In this document: in pieces, positions 16,893-25,560 of the stretch | How positions within the stretch are numbered: the stretch's first letter is position 1 | Layout of the letters: every line of letters begins with the position of its first letter | Source: CAZNOG01 sp964574635 | GTDB taxonomy: Bacteria > Bacteroidota > Bacteroidia > Flavobacteriales_D > Cryomorphaceae | Direction: 5' to 3' | Length of the DNA stretch: 64,000 bases | Assembly (NCBI GenBank): GCA_964574635.1 | Contig: CAZNOG010000012.1 | Span: forward strand, 1-64,000 | Program-made: the position numbers and the translations under genes | Notes under the pieces: generated by a model | Told to the model about the DNA's origin: nothing | Database searches by the model: none | Seen by the model: the letters and a program-made list of their open reading frames with translations, nothing else

Positions 16893-19283
16893 TCACTTCT
16901 TTTTCTTTTCGGAACGGCCATAGCCATACCCATAACCGTATCCGTACCCGTAGCCATAGCCGTAGCCATACCCGTAACGGTATCCGTACTTGCTGTAGTA
17001 GTACTGCCAACGCTTCGGCTTCACGTTGTTCAAGATCAGAGCCGTGTGGTTCAGATTATTGGCCGATACGATTTCTTCCAACTGCCGGACGCCGCTCCTC
17101 GTCGCCTTGTCGGTGTTCATGACGAACAGCCCCACGTCCATGTGGCGGAGCAGCACCATGGAATCGGAAATCAGCATTAAGGGCGGAGTGTCCACGAGGA
17201 TGTATTCGTAACGGTCTTCGAGGCTGTCCAAAAGTTCTTCCACCTTGGGACTCAGCACCAATTCCGAAGCGTTGGGGGGCACTTTTCCCGCCGTGATGAC
17301 GTCGAGGTTCGGGTGGTCGGTGGTCTGCAACACCTCTTCCAGGCTGTGTCTTCCCACGATGTAGGACGACAGCCCCGGTTCATTTTCAATTCGCAGGGAG
17401 TGGTGCACTTTGGGCTTGTGCATGTCGAAGTCCAGAATCAGCACCTTCTTGCCGGCGCTCGCGATGATGGCGGCGATGTTGATGGTGCAAAACGTCTTTC
17501 CCTCACCCGGGTGCAGCGAGGTTACCAAAATGCGTTGCCCCTTGGTCTTGTCGCTGAAATACTGCAAGTTGGTCCGGATACTCCGGAAGGATTCGGCCAC
17601 TGCCGATCGGGGACTCGCGGTCACCACCAACCGCTCTTCCTCGGCGTCAGTGGTTTTGGGCACTCCCCCCATGATGGGCAGTCGGGTGAGCTGCTTCAAC
17701 TCCCGGGTATTTTGAATGCGATCGAAGAGCACCAACCTCGTAAACGATAGCAACAGTGCGAACAAGAACCCCCCGGCAACGCCGTAATACACGATGGTGT
17801 TTTTGTCGGGCCCGATCAAGCCGATGCCCCGCGACACCTCGATGATGCTCACTTCCGGCACGATGGCCGCCCTCGCGATGATGGTGTTGGCCTTTTTCTC
17901 CAGCAAGTACACGTACATCTTCTGGTTCACGTCCAGATTGCGCTGGATGTTGAGCATTTCCCGCTGCGACGCGGGCAGGCGGCGGAGAACGGACTCGTAA
18001 TACCCGATTTCGCCCTGCAGTTCCACCCTGCGCTGCTTCATCGCCGCGCGGAGGTTATCGATGTACACCAAGATGTTCGACCGCAAACTCTGCATGGTCG
18101 TTTCGGCGCGCTCCGCACCCGGACTTTGGGGCGTAACCGAATAAGCGGCCTGGGATTTCTGCACCTCCAAGTTGTACAACTCCGTCAGCGACCCCCGAAG
18201 AAAATCGTCGTCGATGATGTAAATCGCCGGAGGCAAGATGCGCGATTGGGATTCGTTGGAGACCAGGTAGCTTTCCAAGGCCGAAAGGGATTCCAACTTC
18301 ATGTCGATTTCCCGCTTGTCAGATTCGAAACCGATCAGCTTTTCGAAAAACTCGGACTCCTCCCGCGACAAGTCGAGGATATCCCGCTCTTTCTTATATT
18401 CCTCAAGATTGGTCTCGATGCTGTCGAGTATGCCGGTAATGCCCGTAAGCTGCCGGTCGATGTATTCCAAGGTGCTTTCATTCAGCTCCACCTGCGACTT
18501 GATGGTGTAATCGATGTACGTGTAGGCCAGCGTATCGAGAAAGGTCTTAGCGTGTGATTCCAGCCTGTCGCGAATTCCCAAAACCAAAATACTCGTGTTC
18601 TCTTCGTTGCCTACGCGCAGTGCGGTTTTGTATTTGTCTATCAGGTACCCCTTGCTGTCCACCACAAAGCGGTAGTTATTGTCTTTCAGTCTATTGAAAG
18701 TATCGTCGCTGAGCAGGTCGTTGCGTGTGGCCGTCAGGATGTACTCGCGCTCCACCACCTCCTCGTTGAAGGGGTGCACCCGTTGCACTTCCTTTCCGTT
18801 GCGCTCAAACGACAGGCGAAAAGAGTTTTTGTCCACTATTTTCACGTTGAAGGGCACTCCGTACAGTGCGTCTTCGGAACCCACGATGCGAATGTCGAGG
18901 TCGAAGGCGTCGATGGATGGAATCTCAGTCGTCTTCACCCTCCCCACGATGAAATACGACACCTGAAAATCGAGTTTGTCGAGCGTGCGCGAAATCAAAT
19001 CGTGGGATTGCAGTACGCGCATCTGGTTGGTGATCTGGTTCACATCACGCCCATAGCCCGTAAGTCCGCGAAAAATTTGGCTTTGGTATTCGTTCGTCGG
19101 CCCCGACCCCAGCAGCAGCTGCGTTTTGGCACCGTATTCGTCGGGCAGCCGGTGCGCGTACAGATACGCCAACACGCCCGCAATCAACGGCACCAGCACC
19201 AGGATCCAAAAATTCTTGTTGATGAATTTGAGGACCACCAGCAGGTCGTCCGCGTCTATGATGTTGGTTTTTTTCTCAGCCAT
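16893..19283 (-). CDS. Wzc-like polysaccharide co-polymerase and tyrosine autokinase
   Basis: A 796-residue BY-kinase. The N-terminus has a Wzz segment: first membrane helix WILVLVPLIAGVLAYLYAHR, a long periplasmic coiled-coil region (~residues 50-510), and a second helix near residue 520. The C-terminal cytoplasmic kinase has Walker A SLHPGEGKTFCTINIA, Walker A' KVLILDFDMHKPK and Walker B YILVDTPPLMLISD. BY-kinases control chain length by cycles of self-phosphorylation on a C-terminal tyrosine cluster. Here that cluster is extreme: QYYYSKYGYR followed by ten Tyr-Gly dipeptides and then RSEKKKK, about 15 tyrosines. It heads the minus-strand wzc-wzm-wzt run with its own -7 box. Confidence 0.93.
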   Translation of the reverse strand: MAEKKTNIIDADDLLVVLKFINKNFWILVLVPLIAGVLAYLYAHRLPDEYGAKTQLLLGSGPTNEYQSQIFRGLTGYGRDVNQITNQMRVLQSHDLISRTLDKLDFQVSYFIVGRVKTTEIPSIDAFDLDIRIVGSEDALYGVPFNVKIVDKNSFRLSFERNGKEVQRVHPFNEEVVEREYILTATRNDLLSDDTFNRLKDNNYRFVVDSKGYLIDKYKTALRVGNEENTSILVLGIRDRLESHAKTFLDTLAYTYIDYTIKSQVELNESTLEYIDRQLTGITGILDSIETNLEEYKKERDILDLSREESEFFEKLIGFESDKREIDMKLESLSALESYLVSNESQSRILPPAIYIIDDDFLRGSLTELYNLEVQKSQAAYSVTPQSPGAERAETTMQSLRSNILVYIDNLRAAMKQRRVELQGEIGYYESVLRRLPASQREMLNIQRNLDVNQKMYVYLLEKKANTIIARAAIVPEVSIIEVSRGIGLIGPDKNTIVYYGVAGGFLFALLLSFTRLVLFDRIQNTRELKQLTRLPIMGGVPKTTDAEEERLVVTASPRSAVAESFRSIRTNLQYFSDKTKGQRILVTSLHPGEGKTFCTINIAAIIASAGKKVLILDFDMHKPKVHHSLRIENEPGLSSYIVGRHSLEEVLQTTDHPNLDVITAGKVPPNASELVLSPKVEELLDSLEDRYEYILVDTPPLMLISDSMVLLRHMDVGLFVMNTDKATRSGVRQLEEIVSANNLNHTALILNNVKPKRWQYYYSKYGYRYGYGYGYGYGYGYGYGYGYGRSEKKKK
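16918..16977 (-). repeat. Hexanucleotide repeat encoding ten Tyr-Gly units
   Basis: Ten successive TAY-GGN units with varied codon third positions (TAT/TAC, GGC/GGG/GGA/GGT). The mixed codons suggest that selection keeps the peptide, rather than a very recent slippage expansion. Confidence 0.85.
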
Positions 19284-19302
19284 GCGCGCACATGAATGGC
19301 TA

Positions 19303-19310
19303 CAAAGGTA
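19303..19310 (-). promoter_or_regulatory. -7 box for wzc-wzm-wzt run
   Basis: Minus strand TACCTTTG, exact consensus, 19 nt upstream of the ATG. Confidence 0.6.
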
Positions 19311-19450
19311 AAATTTCGGCCTTCACCGCGGCACTCCCAAAACACAAGCTCCCGATCGGTGCCTTTTTGCCTTGGTTTTCGTGGCGCATCCCCGGCCCTT
19401 TTCCTCGGGCCGGGGTCGGCCTTCCACCTCTTTCTTTTTTCCGCCCCCAA

Positions 19451-19507
19451 AGGGCTGTGGAGGGGCGAGGAGCTTCCGCCGGTCGCTCTCGCCCCTCTCG
19501 CAGCCCT
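19451..19507. repeat. Long imperfect inverted repeat
   Basis: Nested arms AGGGCTG / CAGCCCT (19451-19457, 19501-19507), AGGGGCGAG / CTCGCCCCT (19461-19469, 19488-19496) and AGC / GCT can fold into one ~19-bp stem with an 11-nt loop. No T-tract follows on either strand, so it is not a standard terminator. Confidence 0.6.
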
Positions 19508-19677
19508 AATTCGGGCCGATAAAAAAGGATGCCGGTGTACGTCCTTGCGCATCCGGATCCCAGCCATCCGGTCGTTTGAATTCGCACTCCGCAATGCCCG
19601 ACGAGCTCGCCAATTCCCACTAGACAAATGTGATTTACACGCACAACCACCGAACAACCCGGAAAAAAACGGGTACA

Positions 19678-19712
19678 GCCACACCCACAAAAACCCAAAA
19701 AACCCTGCGCGT
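19678..19712 (-). repeat. GT-rich interspersed element, copy E
   Basis: Exact core at 19682-19696, identical to copy D over 31 nt. It begins 2 nt after the comEC stop codon and reads in the comEC sense direction. Confidence 0.88.
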
Positions 19713-19714
19713 CT

Positions 19715-21757
19715 TCAATAATTCATGGCGATGGCTCCCTTTTCATCCAGAGGGTGCACAGCGGGACTGGCTTGAATTTCCACCACGGAAGGAAGTACCT
19801 CGCCGACTTGGGCGATGACAATATCGGCCGAGGGCCAATCGACGGACTCCGACGCTTCTTCGCTGACATAGACGATGGAATTTTCCACGGTTTGCGCCTC
19901 CATGGCCGCGAACGCATCGGCAGGCAGGGCGTGAACGGCGTGAAAACCACACCCGTCGGGATGTCTGCACCGGGGCATCTCTTGCCACTGCACCCTCCGC
20001 ACACCGTGAGACCCCAAAAAACCGTCGATGAGGTACCCCACGTTCGACCGAACCCCGGCCAAGTCTTGAGCCACGTACACCGTGGCTTGGTCGCCTTGGA
20101 TTTCCACCGCCGTGGGTACATGGGCACCCACCGGAAAAAACAGGATGGATTGGCGCGCCCTCTCCACCGATTTTGTGGAGTATATCAGCAGCAAAGCCAT
20201 ACCGACTGCATATGCAAACCGCATCCGTGCCCGTCCCGGACGCGCCAAAAATCCCACCAACGCCAAGATGAAAATGTAGACCAAAATGCCGGTGAAGCCA
20301 CTGAAATACGTGCCTTTCATCACCGCACCCGGGATGGAGTTTACAAGCACCACCGATTCATTGAGCAGGTAGGCCGCCAAATTGGTGATGTAGGCGAAGA
20401 ACTCCCCCACGTAGGGAATGGAGAAGGTGAGTAGCCACAGCACCCCGGTGTGCAAAATCACCCATGCCAGAGGAATGACCATTAAATTGGTGAGGAAGAA
20501 ATACACCGGAAACTGCCCGAAATAGTGCACGCTGAGCGGAAATGTGGCGAGCTGGGCACTGACGGAAACCACCAACAGAGACCAAGTGCTTTTGGCCAAC
20601 CGGGATTTGAACGTGCATAATCCATGGATTTTGGGATTGAGGAACACGATACCGATGACCGCCAAATAAGACAATTGGAAACCCACTTGCCCGAGCAAGA
20701 ACGGATCTATGGCCAACAGAAAAAAAGCGCTTGCGCTGATCATGTTGTAGGTGTTGGACCTGTGTCCGCCGAGTTTTCCGATGGCGATGAACGAAAACAT
20801 GGTAGCGGCTCGCAGCACAGACGGGCTGAAACCTGTAATGGCCGCGTAAAACCATAAAATCAACAACACCACCATTGCGTTGAAAACCCTCCATCGGGGT
20901 CCGCGCAAAAGGAAACCCAGAATGGACAACACGAATAGATAGACGATACCGACGTGCAGGCCGCTCACCGCCAAGATGTGCACGGCTCCGGCACCGACGA
21001 AGTCTTCGCGGAGGTCTTCCTCGAGATAGGAGCGGTCGCCCAATATCAACGCCGCGATCACTCCGTTCTCTCTGTCGTCGTATGCATTGAGGTACCAATT
21101 GCGAATCAATTCACCGCGTAACCTTTTGATGGCGAGAATGGCGGATCCCGACCGTCGGCCCGTAAGTCGGTAATTGTCCGAATCCAAGAAAACCGTGCCC
21201 GAGATACCCTGCCTCACCAGGTACTTGGAATAATCGAATTGACCCGGATTTACCTTCATGCCATCAGTGGAAACGTAACCGTAGATCACCAACTCGTCTC
21301 CCGGCTCCAAAGCGGCCGAAATAGAGTCCTTCCGGATGTATGCATGTACTTTCATTCTCACCGGATGCACGGCACCCAGAGAATCCCGCCAATGGTCGAT
21401 CTTCAGCAACACCGCATAGGTCTTGGTCTTGGGATCGGGATAAGAATGGACCGTGGCAGCGTACTCCTGCGATGGCGGTGCCTCCCACCGGGGAGAGGCG
21501 TGCTTCAACTGCACGTAGACAAATCCGAACATCAACAGGAAGGCGGTGATTCCCACGCCGAAATACTGGCGCAAGCTCATCCGCCCCTTGAAAAAAATCT
21601 TGGCCACCACGATAAAAACCAAGGCCAACAGGCACGTCGCCGCACAAAACACCACCGTGTCCCACCCCACGTCAGGGGAGCGCAGTCCGAATACGATGCC
21701 GAGTCCAAAAGGAATGAGCAGCCGGACAAAAGGGGAGCTATGCCAGAACGCATTCAT
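19715..21757 (-). CDS. comEC: ComEC/Rec2-family DNA uptake channel
   Basis: A 680-residue polytopic membrane protein. After two or three N-terminal membrane helices comes a DUF4131-type OB-like periplasmic domain (~residues 60-220: PDPKTKTYAVLLKIDHW, PGDELVIYGYV, GQFDYSKYLVRQGISGTVFL). The competence domain follows with the hallmark ILAVSGLHVGIVYLF and GFSPSVLRAATMFSFIAIG. ComEC takes single-stranded DNA across the inner membrane during transformation. As in many Bacteroidota, the C-terminal region lacks an obvious metallo-beta-lactamase HxHxDH motif. The start at MNAFWHSS (21757) lies after a -7 box; the upstream in-frame extension overlaps the divergent promoter region and is rejected. Confidence 0.92.
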   Translation of the reverse strand: MNAFWHSSPFVRLLIPFGLGIVFGLRSPDVGWDTVVFCAATCLLALVFIVVAKIFFKGRMSLRQYFGVGITAFLLMFGFVYVQLKHASPRWEAPPSQEYAATVHSYPDPKTKTYAVLLKIDHWRDSLGAVHPVRMKVHAYIRKDSISAALEPGDELVIYGYVSTDGMKVNPGQFDYSKYLVRQGISGTVFLDSDNYRLTGRRSGSAILAIKRLRGELIRNWYLNAYDDRENGVIAALILGDRSYLEEDLREDFVGAGAVHILAVSGLHVGIVYLFVLSILGFLLRGPRWRVFNAMVVLLILWFYAAITGFSPSVLRAATMFSFIAIGKLGGHRSNTYNMISASAFFLLAIDPFLLGQVGFQLSYLAVIGIVFLNPKIHGLCTFKSRLAKSTWSLLVVSVSAQLATFPLSVHYFGQFPVYFFLTNLMVIPLAWVILHTGVLWLLTFSIPYVGEFFAYITNLAAYLLNESVVLVNSIPGAVMKGTYFSGFTGILVYIFILALVGFLARPGRARMRFAYAVGMALLLIYSTKSVERARQSILFFPVGAHVPTAVEIQGDQATVYVAQDLAGVRSNVGYLIDGFLGSHGVRRVQWQEMPRCRHPDGCGFHAVHALPADAFAAMEAQTVENSIVYVSEEASESVDWPSADIVIAQVGEVLPSVVEIQASPAVHPLDEKGAIAMNY

Positions 21758-21778
21758 CGTCAATGCCGTCTCTCGGCA

Positions 21779-21786
21779 TAAAGCTA
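21779..21786 (-). promoter_or_regulatory. Probable -7 box for comEC
   Basis: Minus strand TAGCTTTA, one mismatch to TAnnTTTG, 21 nt before the ATG. Confidence 0.4.
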
Positions 21787-21881
21787 ACAATACTTTGTTG
21801 ATAAATCCCCGGAAGGCGACAACTTTCCGGTCCGGCGCCATACGTTCGCGTTCGGTACGAAGCACCGGCAAAGGAATGTGG

Positions 21882-21889
21882 TATCTTCG
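21882..21889 (+). promoter_or_regulatory. -7 box for the glycan cluster
   Basis: TATCTTCG ends 9 nt before the ATG of the first glycosyltransferase. It is the only clear promoter before the ten overlapping genes that follow. Confidence 0.5.
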
Positions 21890-21898
21890 CGCCTTGCC

Positions 21899-23077
21899 AT
21901 GAAAATACTCTACTACTCACCGCATCCACATCTCTATCGGGAGGCGCCCACGGGGTACGGCACGCACATGCGCGAGATGATGGCGGCGTGGAGGAGGATG
22001 TCGGTGGAGGTCCACCCTTTCATCGCCGGCGACCGAACGGCCGCCCAAGCGACGGGCGCGCCGGAAAACGGCGGCAAGGGCATGGTGAAGAAGTGGGTGC
22101 CGCGAATCGTCTGGGAAACGCTGAAGGACGTGGCCCTCATGCGCTTCGACACGCAGTTGGAAAAGGAACTCGAAGAGATGGTGCTGCGCCTGAAACCCGA
22201 CTTGATCTACGAACGCGTGGCCTACCTCCAGCACTCGGGAATAAGGGTGGCGATGAAGCACGGCATCCGCCACGTGGCCGAGATCAACGCACCCTACCCC
22301 GAAGAACGGGTTTCGTTTTCGGGAAAATCCCTCCTCCTCGGGACGGGTCGGAGTCGACTCCGCGAAATACTGCTCCACTCGGACTGCGTCTCCACGGTCA
22401 GCTCGGCCCTCAAAGCCCACTTGGCGGAGTACGCCCCGGAAGCCGACAGGAAAGTGCACGTGATTCCCAATTCCGTCAACCCCGAATCGATGGTCAGCAC
22501 ACCGGAAGAGGTCGACAAAATCCGAAGTACCTACGACCTTGACGGCTATACCGTGATCGGCTTCGTGGGTTCCATTTTCCCTTACCACGGCGTGGATCTT
22601 CTGATCGAGGCGTTCGCGGAGCTCGGCGATCCCGGCACCAAACTGCTCATCGTCGGCGACGGGCACCTCATCCCGGAATTGAAAGCGCTCGCGCATTCCA
22701 AAGGCGTGGCTGACCGCACGGTGTTCACCGGCAGTGTGCCGCACCGCCGGGTGTTTTCCATGATCGCCGCAATGGACATTTGCTGCATGGCCCGGAGCAA
22801 CGCCTACGGATCGCCGGTGAAAATATTCGAGTACGGGGCGATGAAAAAACCGGTGATCGCACCCGACGTCGTTCCGGTGCGCGACGTGATGACCGAAAGC
22901 GACGCCGTTTGGGTGCAACCCACGGTGGAATCCATCCGCGACGCCATGGCTTTGCTCACACGAAACCCCGACTTGCGCCGAAACATGGCCGAATCCTGGC
23001 ACGGAAAAGTCCTCGAAAACCACACTTGGGATATCTCCGCTAAAAAAACGCTCGCCCTATGCACATCGCCCTCCTGA
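21899..23077 (+). CDS. GT4-like glycosyltransferase
   Basis: A 392-residue GT-B glycosyltransferase. The N-terminal Rossmann half begins MKILYYSPHPHLYREAPTGYGTHMREMM. The C-terminal half has VHVIPNSVNPESM, TVIGFVGSIFPYHGVDLLIEAF, LLIVGDGHLIPEL and, at the usual donor-binding place, SNAYGSPVKIFEYGAMKKPVIA (the EX7E-like acidic pair is altered to PVKIFEYGAMKKP). It is the first gene of the plus-strand cluster; the next gene overlaps its end by 19 nt. It probably adds one sugar of the repeat unit to a lipid carrier. Donor and acceptor cannot be told. The start 21 nt downstream of the first in-frame start is chosen because of the -7 box. Confidence 0.87.
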   Translation: MKILYYSPHPHLYREAPTGYGTHMREMMAAWRRMSVEVHPFIAGDRTAAQATGAPENGGKGMVKKWVPRIVWETLKDVALMRFDTQLEKELEEMVLRLKPDLIYERVAYLQHSGIRVAMKHGIRHVAEINAPYPEERVSFSGKSLLLGTGRSRLREILLHSDCVSTVSSALKAHLAEYAPEADRKVHVIPNSVNPESMVSTPEEVDKIRSTYDLDGYTVIGFVGSIFPYHGVDLLIEAFAELGDPGTKLLIVGDGHLIPELKALAHSKGVADRTVFTGSVPHRRVFSMIAAMDICCMARSNAYGSPVKIFEYGAMKKPVIAPDVVPVRDVMTESDAVWVQPTVESIRDAMALLTRNPDLRRNMAESWHGKVLENHTWDISAKKTLALCTSPS

Positions 23078-24213
23078 CCGACGGCATCACTCCCTACGTG
23101 ACGGGTGGAATGCAAAGACATTCTTTCCACTTGGCGCGCCACCTGCTGAAAAGCGGGGTGCGTCTCACTCTGGTGCACTGCGTGCCGCACGGCGCGAGGA
23201 TTCCCGATCCCGACGAGGTGGCTACGGCCCTCGACGCCCCGGCCGATCGGCTGCGGGTGGTGGGTTTCCACTTTCCCAAAAGCGGAAAAATCCCTGGCCA
23301 CTACATCGGCGAGTCGTATCGGTATTCGTGCATGATCTACGACGCGTTGAAGGAGGAATGGCCCACCTTCGATTTTATCTACGCCAAGGGGTTCACCCCG
23401 TGGTGCCTGCTGGAGAAAAAAAAGAAAGGCGAACACATGGGGCCGGTGGGGATCAAATTTCACGGCTACGAAATGTTTCAGAAGTCTCGGGGCGTGAGGT
23501 CGAAGATGGAACAAGAACTGCTCAAACCTCCCGTGATTTTCATCAACCGCAACGCCGATTGTGTGTTCTCTTACGGCGGGAAAATCACCGAGCTGATCTT
23601 AAAAACGGGGGTGGAAGCCGAAAAAATCGTCGAGATCGGCTCGGGCATCGACGACGCGTGGGTGGCGAGCGCGCCTACGCCCACCACGGACAAGCGGACA
23701 TTCTTATTCGTAGGCCGCAACGAAAGGCGGAAAGGCATCCCCGATCTGTTGGCGGTTCAAGACGTATTCGACCATCCCTCCCTCGAATTCCATTGGGTGG
23801 GCGCCTTGCCGGAATCCAAGCGCATCGACGCGCCCAACATGGTCTACCACGGTGAAATCAAGGACGTTGCCGAGCTTCAATCCATCGTGGATCGCTGCGA
23901 CGTGCTCGTGACGCCCAGCCATTCGGAAGGCATGCCCAACGTGATTTTGGAAGCCATGGCCAGAGGTCTGGCGGTGATCGCGACCGACGTGGGAGCGGTG
24001 CCGAAGATGGTCTCCGACCGCAACGGACGGCTGATCGCCCCACGCGACAAAAAGATGCTCCGCGAAGCCCTGCTGGACATGCTCAACCTGCCCGCAGAGG
24101 ACCTCCACAACATGAAATCGCACAGCTTGGAAAAGGTGCGTCGGGATTTCTTGTGGTCGGAAGTGGCCCGGCAAACTTTGGAAGCCATCAAGAAATTTAC
24201 CTTTACTTCGTAG
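23059..24213 (+). CDS. GT4-family glycosyltransferase
   Basis: A 384-residue GT-B enzyme. The N-terminal glycine loop is MHIALLTDGITPYVTGGMQRH. The C-terminal donor domain has TFLFVGRNERRKGIPDLL and HWVGALPESKRI. The acid pair region is TPSHSEGMPNVILEAMARGLAVIATDVG, a clear EX7E motif (E in SEGMPNVILEAM). It overlaps the gene before by 19 nt and is 15 nt from the polymerase/ligase gene. It probably transfers a sugar during repeat-unit assembly at the inner face of the inner membrane; the sugar is unknown. Confidence 0.9.
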   Translation: MHIALLTDGITPYVTGGMQRHSFHLARHLLKSGVRLTLVHCVPHGARIPDPDEVATALDAPADRLRVVGFHFPKSGKIPGHYIGESYRYSCMIYDALKEEWPTFDFIYAKGFTPWCLLEKKKKGEHMGPVGIKFHGYEMFQKSRGVRSKMEQELLKPPVIFINRNADCVFSYGGKITELILKTGVEAEKIVEIGSGIDDAWVASAPTPTTDKRTFLFVGRNERRKGIPDLLAVQDVFDHPSLEFHWVGALPESKRIDAPNMVYHGEIKDVAELQSIVDRCDVLVTPSHSEGMPNVILEAMARGLAVIATDVGAVPKMVSDRNGRLIAPRDKKMLREALLDMLNLPAEDLHNMKSHSLEKVRRDFLWSEVARQTLEAIKKFTFTS

Positions 24214-24228
24214 AACTTCCCCCGAGGC

Positions 24229-25560
24229 ATGCTCGATTTCATCGTCCGAAACAGAAGTTTGTTGATCTTGTTCGTCGTGATGTTCATCGCCGGACAGTTG
24301 GGATCGATGCCTTTTTATTTTATCGGTGGACTGGTGCTGGTCATTCTCTGGCGGAAGCAGCTCTACCCTGAAATTCTTCTGGGATTCCTTTTCATTTTGG
24401 TCTTGAGCGACAGCCTGCGCTCGGAGACCGATTTCGCCAAGGATTTCAAGAACGTGTACATGCTCTTCATCGCCGGCATCGGGGTGATCGAAAGGAACCG
24501 TTTCGGTGCGGTGAACAGAATCTACACGTATTTTCTGCCCTTCTTCGCCGTGGCCTTGGTGAGCATGTTCTTCTCGCCACAAATTCCCCTGGCCTTCCAA
24601 AAGACCTTGTCTTATTTTCTGCTGATTCTGTCCGTGCCCCAACTTTTCAGGTACGCGTACCGTCAGCGGGGACCCGTCTTTTTGAAAGACCTGCTCTACT
24701 TGTCGACGGTCCTCATTCTCATCGGGTTCGTATTGGACTTCTTTTCACCGGGTTTGGCCTATTCCCACGGAGGCAGGTTCCGGGGCATCTTCGGCAATCC
24801 CAACGGTATCGGTATTTTCTCCATTCTCATCTTGGGGTTGATTTATTTGGTGCGGGACATCTTTCCCAATCTGCTTTCCAAAAGCGACTTGCGGTGGATG
24901 ACCCTGCCGATTTTGCTGGTCATTCTCATGTCGGGTTCGCGGACGGCGATCATCGCGGCGCTGTTGTTTTTCTTTTTCACCCGCTTTTACACCATATCGC
25001 CGTTTATAGGGTTCGTGGTGTTTTTGGCCACCGCTTTTGCCGTGGAGCTCATTTCTTCCAACCTCACCCAAATCGTCGAAAGCCTTGGAATCGCCCATTT
25101 TTTCCGTGCGGACACCCTGGCGGAAGGGTCCGGACGGTACATCGCGTGGGAGTTCGCGTGGGTCAATATCCAGGAGCACTTCTGGTTGGGCAAGGGATTC
25201 GCCTTCGATGAATGGCTGATGAGGAAAAACCAGGACATGCTCAACCAACTCGGCCACCAGGGAGGCGTTCACAACACCTACCTGATCATCTGGCTCAACA
25301 CCGGCATCATCGGGTTGATCTTGTTTTTGCGCGCCATCCTCTTGCTCTTTATCCGGGGGGCCAAAAACACCCCGCTTTCCTTCCCGTATCTCTGGATGGT
25401 GCTGTTCAGCATTCTACTCGAGCCTTGGCTGGCCGCATCGCTGAACCCTTTCAGCATTCTGTTTTTCCTGTCGGTTACCCTCATCACCGACGAAGTATTC
25501 CAAACCCAAACCCACGAGCTGACCCTCGAAAATGAAACGGCGCAAACCATTCCCGCTTAA
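24229..25560 (+). CDS. O-antigen polymerase/ligase-family membrane protein (Wzy/WaaL-like)
   Basis: A 443-residue protein with about 11-12 membrane helices. The O-antigen ligase domain (PF04932 type) is seen in IFGNPNGIGIFSILILGL, LPILLVILMSGSRTAIIAALL and the periplasmic loop HFWLGKGFAFDEWL...GGVHNTYLIIWLNTGIIGLILF. The HNTYL motif and the arginine in SGSRTA are typical. Such proteins either polymerise repeat units (Wzy) or attach a glycan to lipid A or protein (WaaL/PglL-like). Sequence alone does not separate these roles. It overlaps the following SGNH gene by 29 nt. Confidence 0.88.
   Translation: MLDFIVRNRSLLILFVVMFIAGQLGSMPFYFIGGLVLVILWRKQLYPEILLGFLFILVLSDSLRSETDFAKDFKNVYMLFIAGIGVIERNRFGAVNRIYTYFLPFFAVALVSMFFSPQIPLAFQKTLSYFLLILSVPQLFRYAYRQRGPVFLKDLLYLSTVLILIGFVLDFFSPGLAYSHGGRFRGIFGNPNGIGIFSILILGLIYLVRDIFPNLLSKSDLRWMTLPILLVILMSGSRTAIIAALLFFFFTRFYTISPFIGFVVFLATAFAVELISSNLTQIVESLGIAHFFRADTLAEGSGRYIAWEFAWVNIQEHFWLGKGFAFDEWLMRKNQDMLNQLGHQGGVHNTYLIIWLNTGIIGLILFLRAILLLFIRGAKNTPLSFPYLWMVLFSILLEPWLAASLNPFSILFFLSVTLITDEVFQTQTHELTLENETAQTIPA

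Larger units (their letters stand above)
19284..19714. other. Intergenic region between comEC and the wzc-like gene
   Basis: No convincing gene. It holds, from left: the -7 box of the wzc-like gene (19303-19310), a GC hairpin CCCCGGCCC/GGGCCGGGG (19390-19415), a long inverted repeat (19451-19507), a small ACCCG/CGGGT hairpin around an A7 loop (~19660-19677), and repeat element copy E. The several structures could include an untranslated RNA; none is recognised. Confidence 0.5.

Noticed and set aside
16918..16977. Hexamer repeat as a CRISPR-like or satellite array
   Set aside because: In frame, coding for Tyr-Gly, with no spacers.
21757..21871. Longer N-terminus for ComEC
   Set aside because: The extension is hydrophilic, precedes the likely -7 box and overlaps the divergent promoter.
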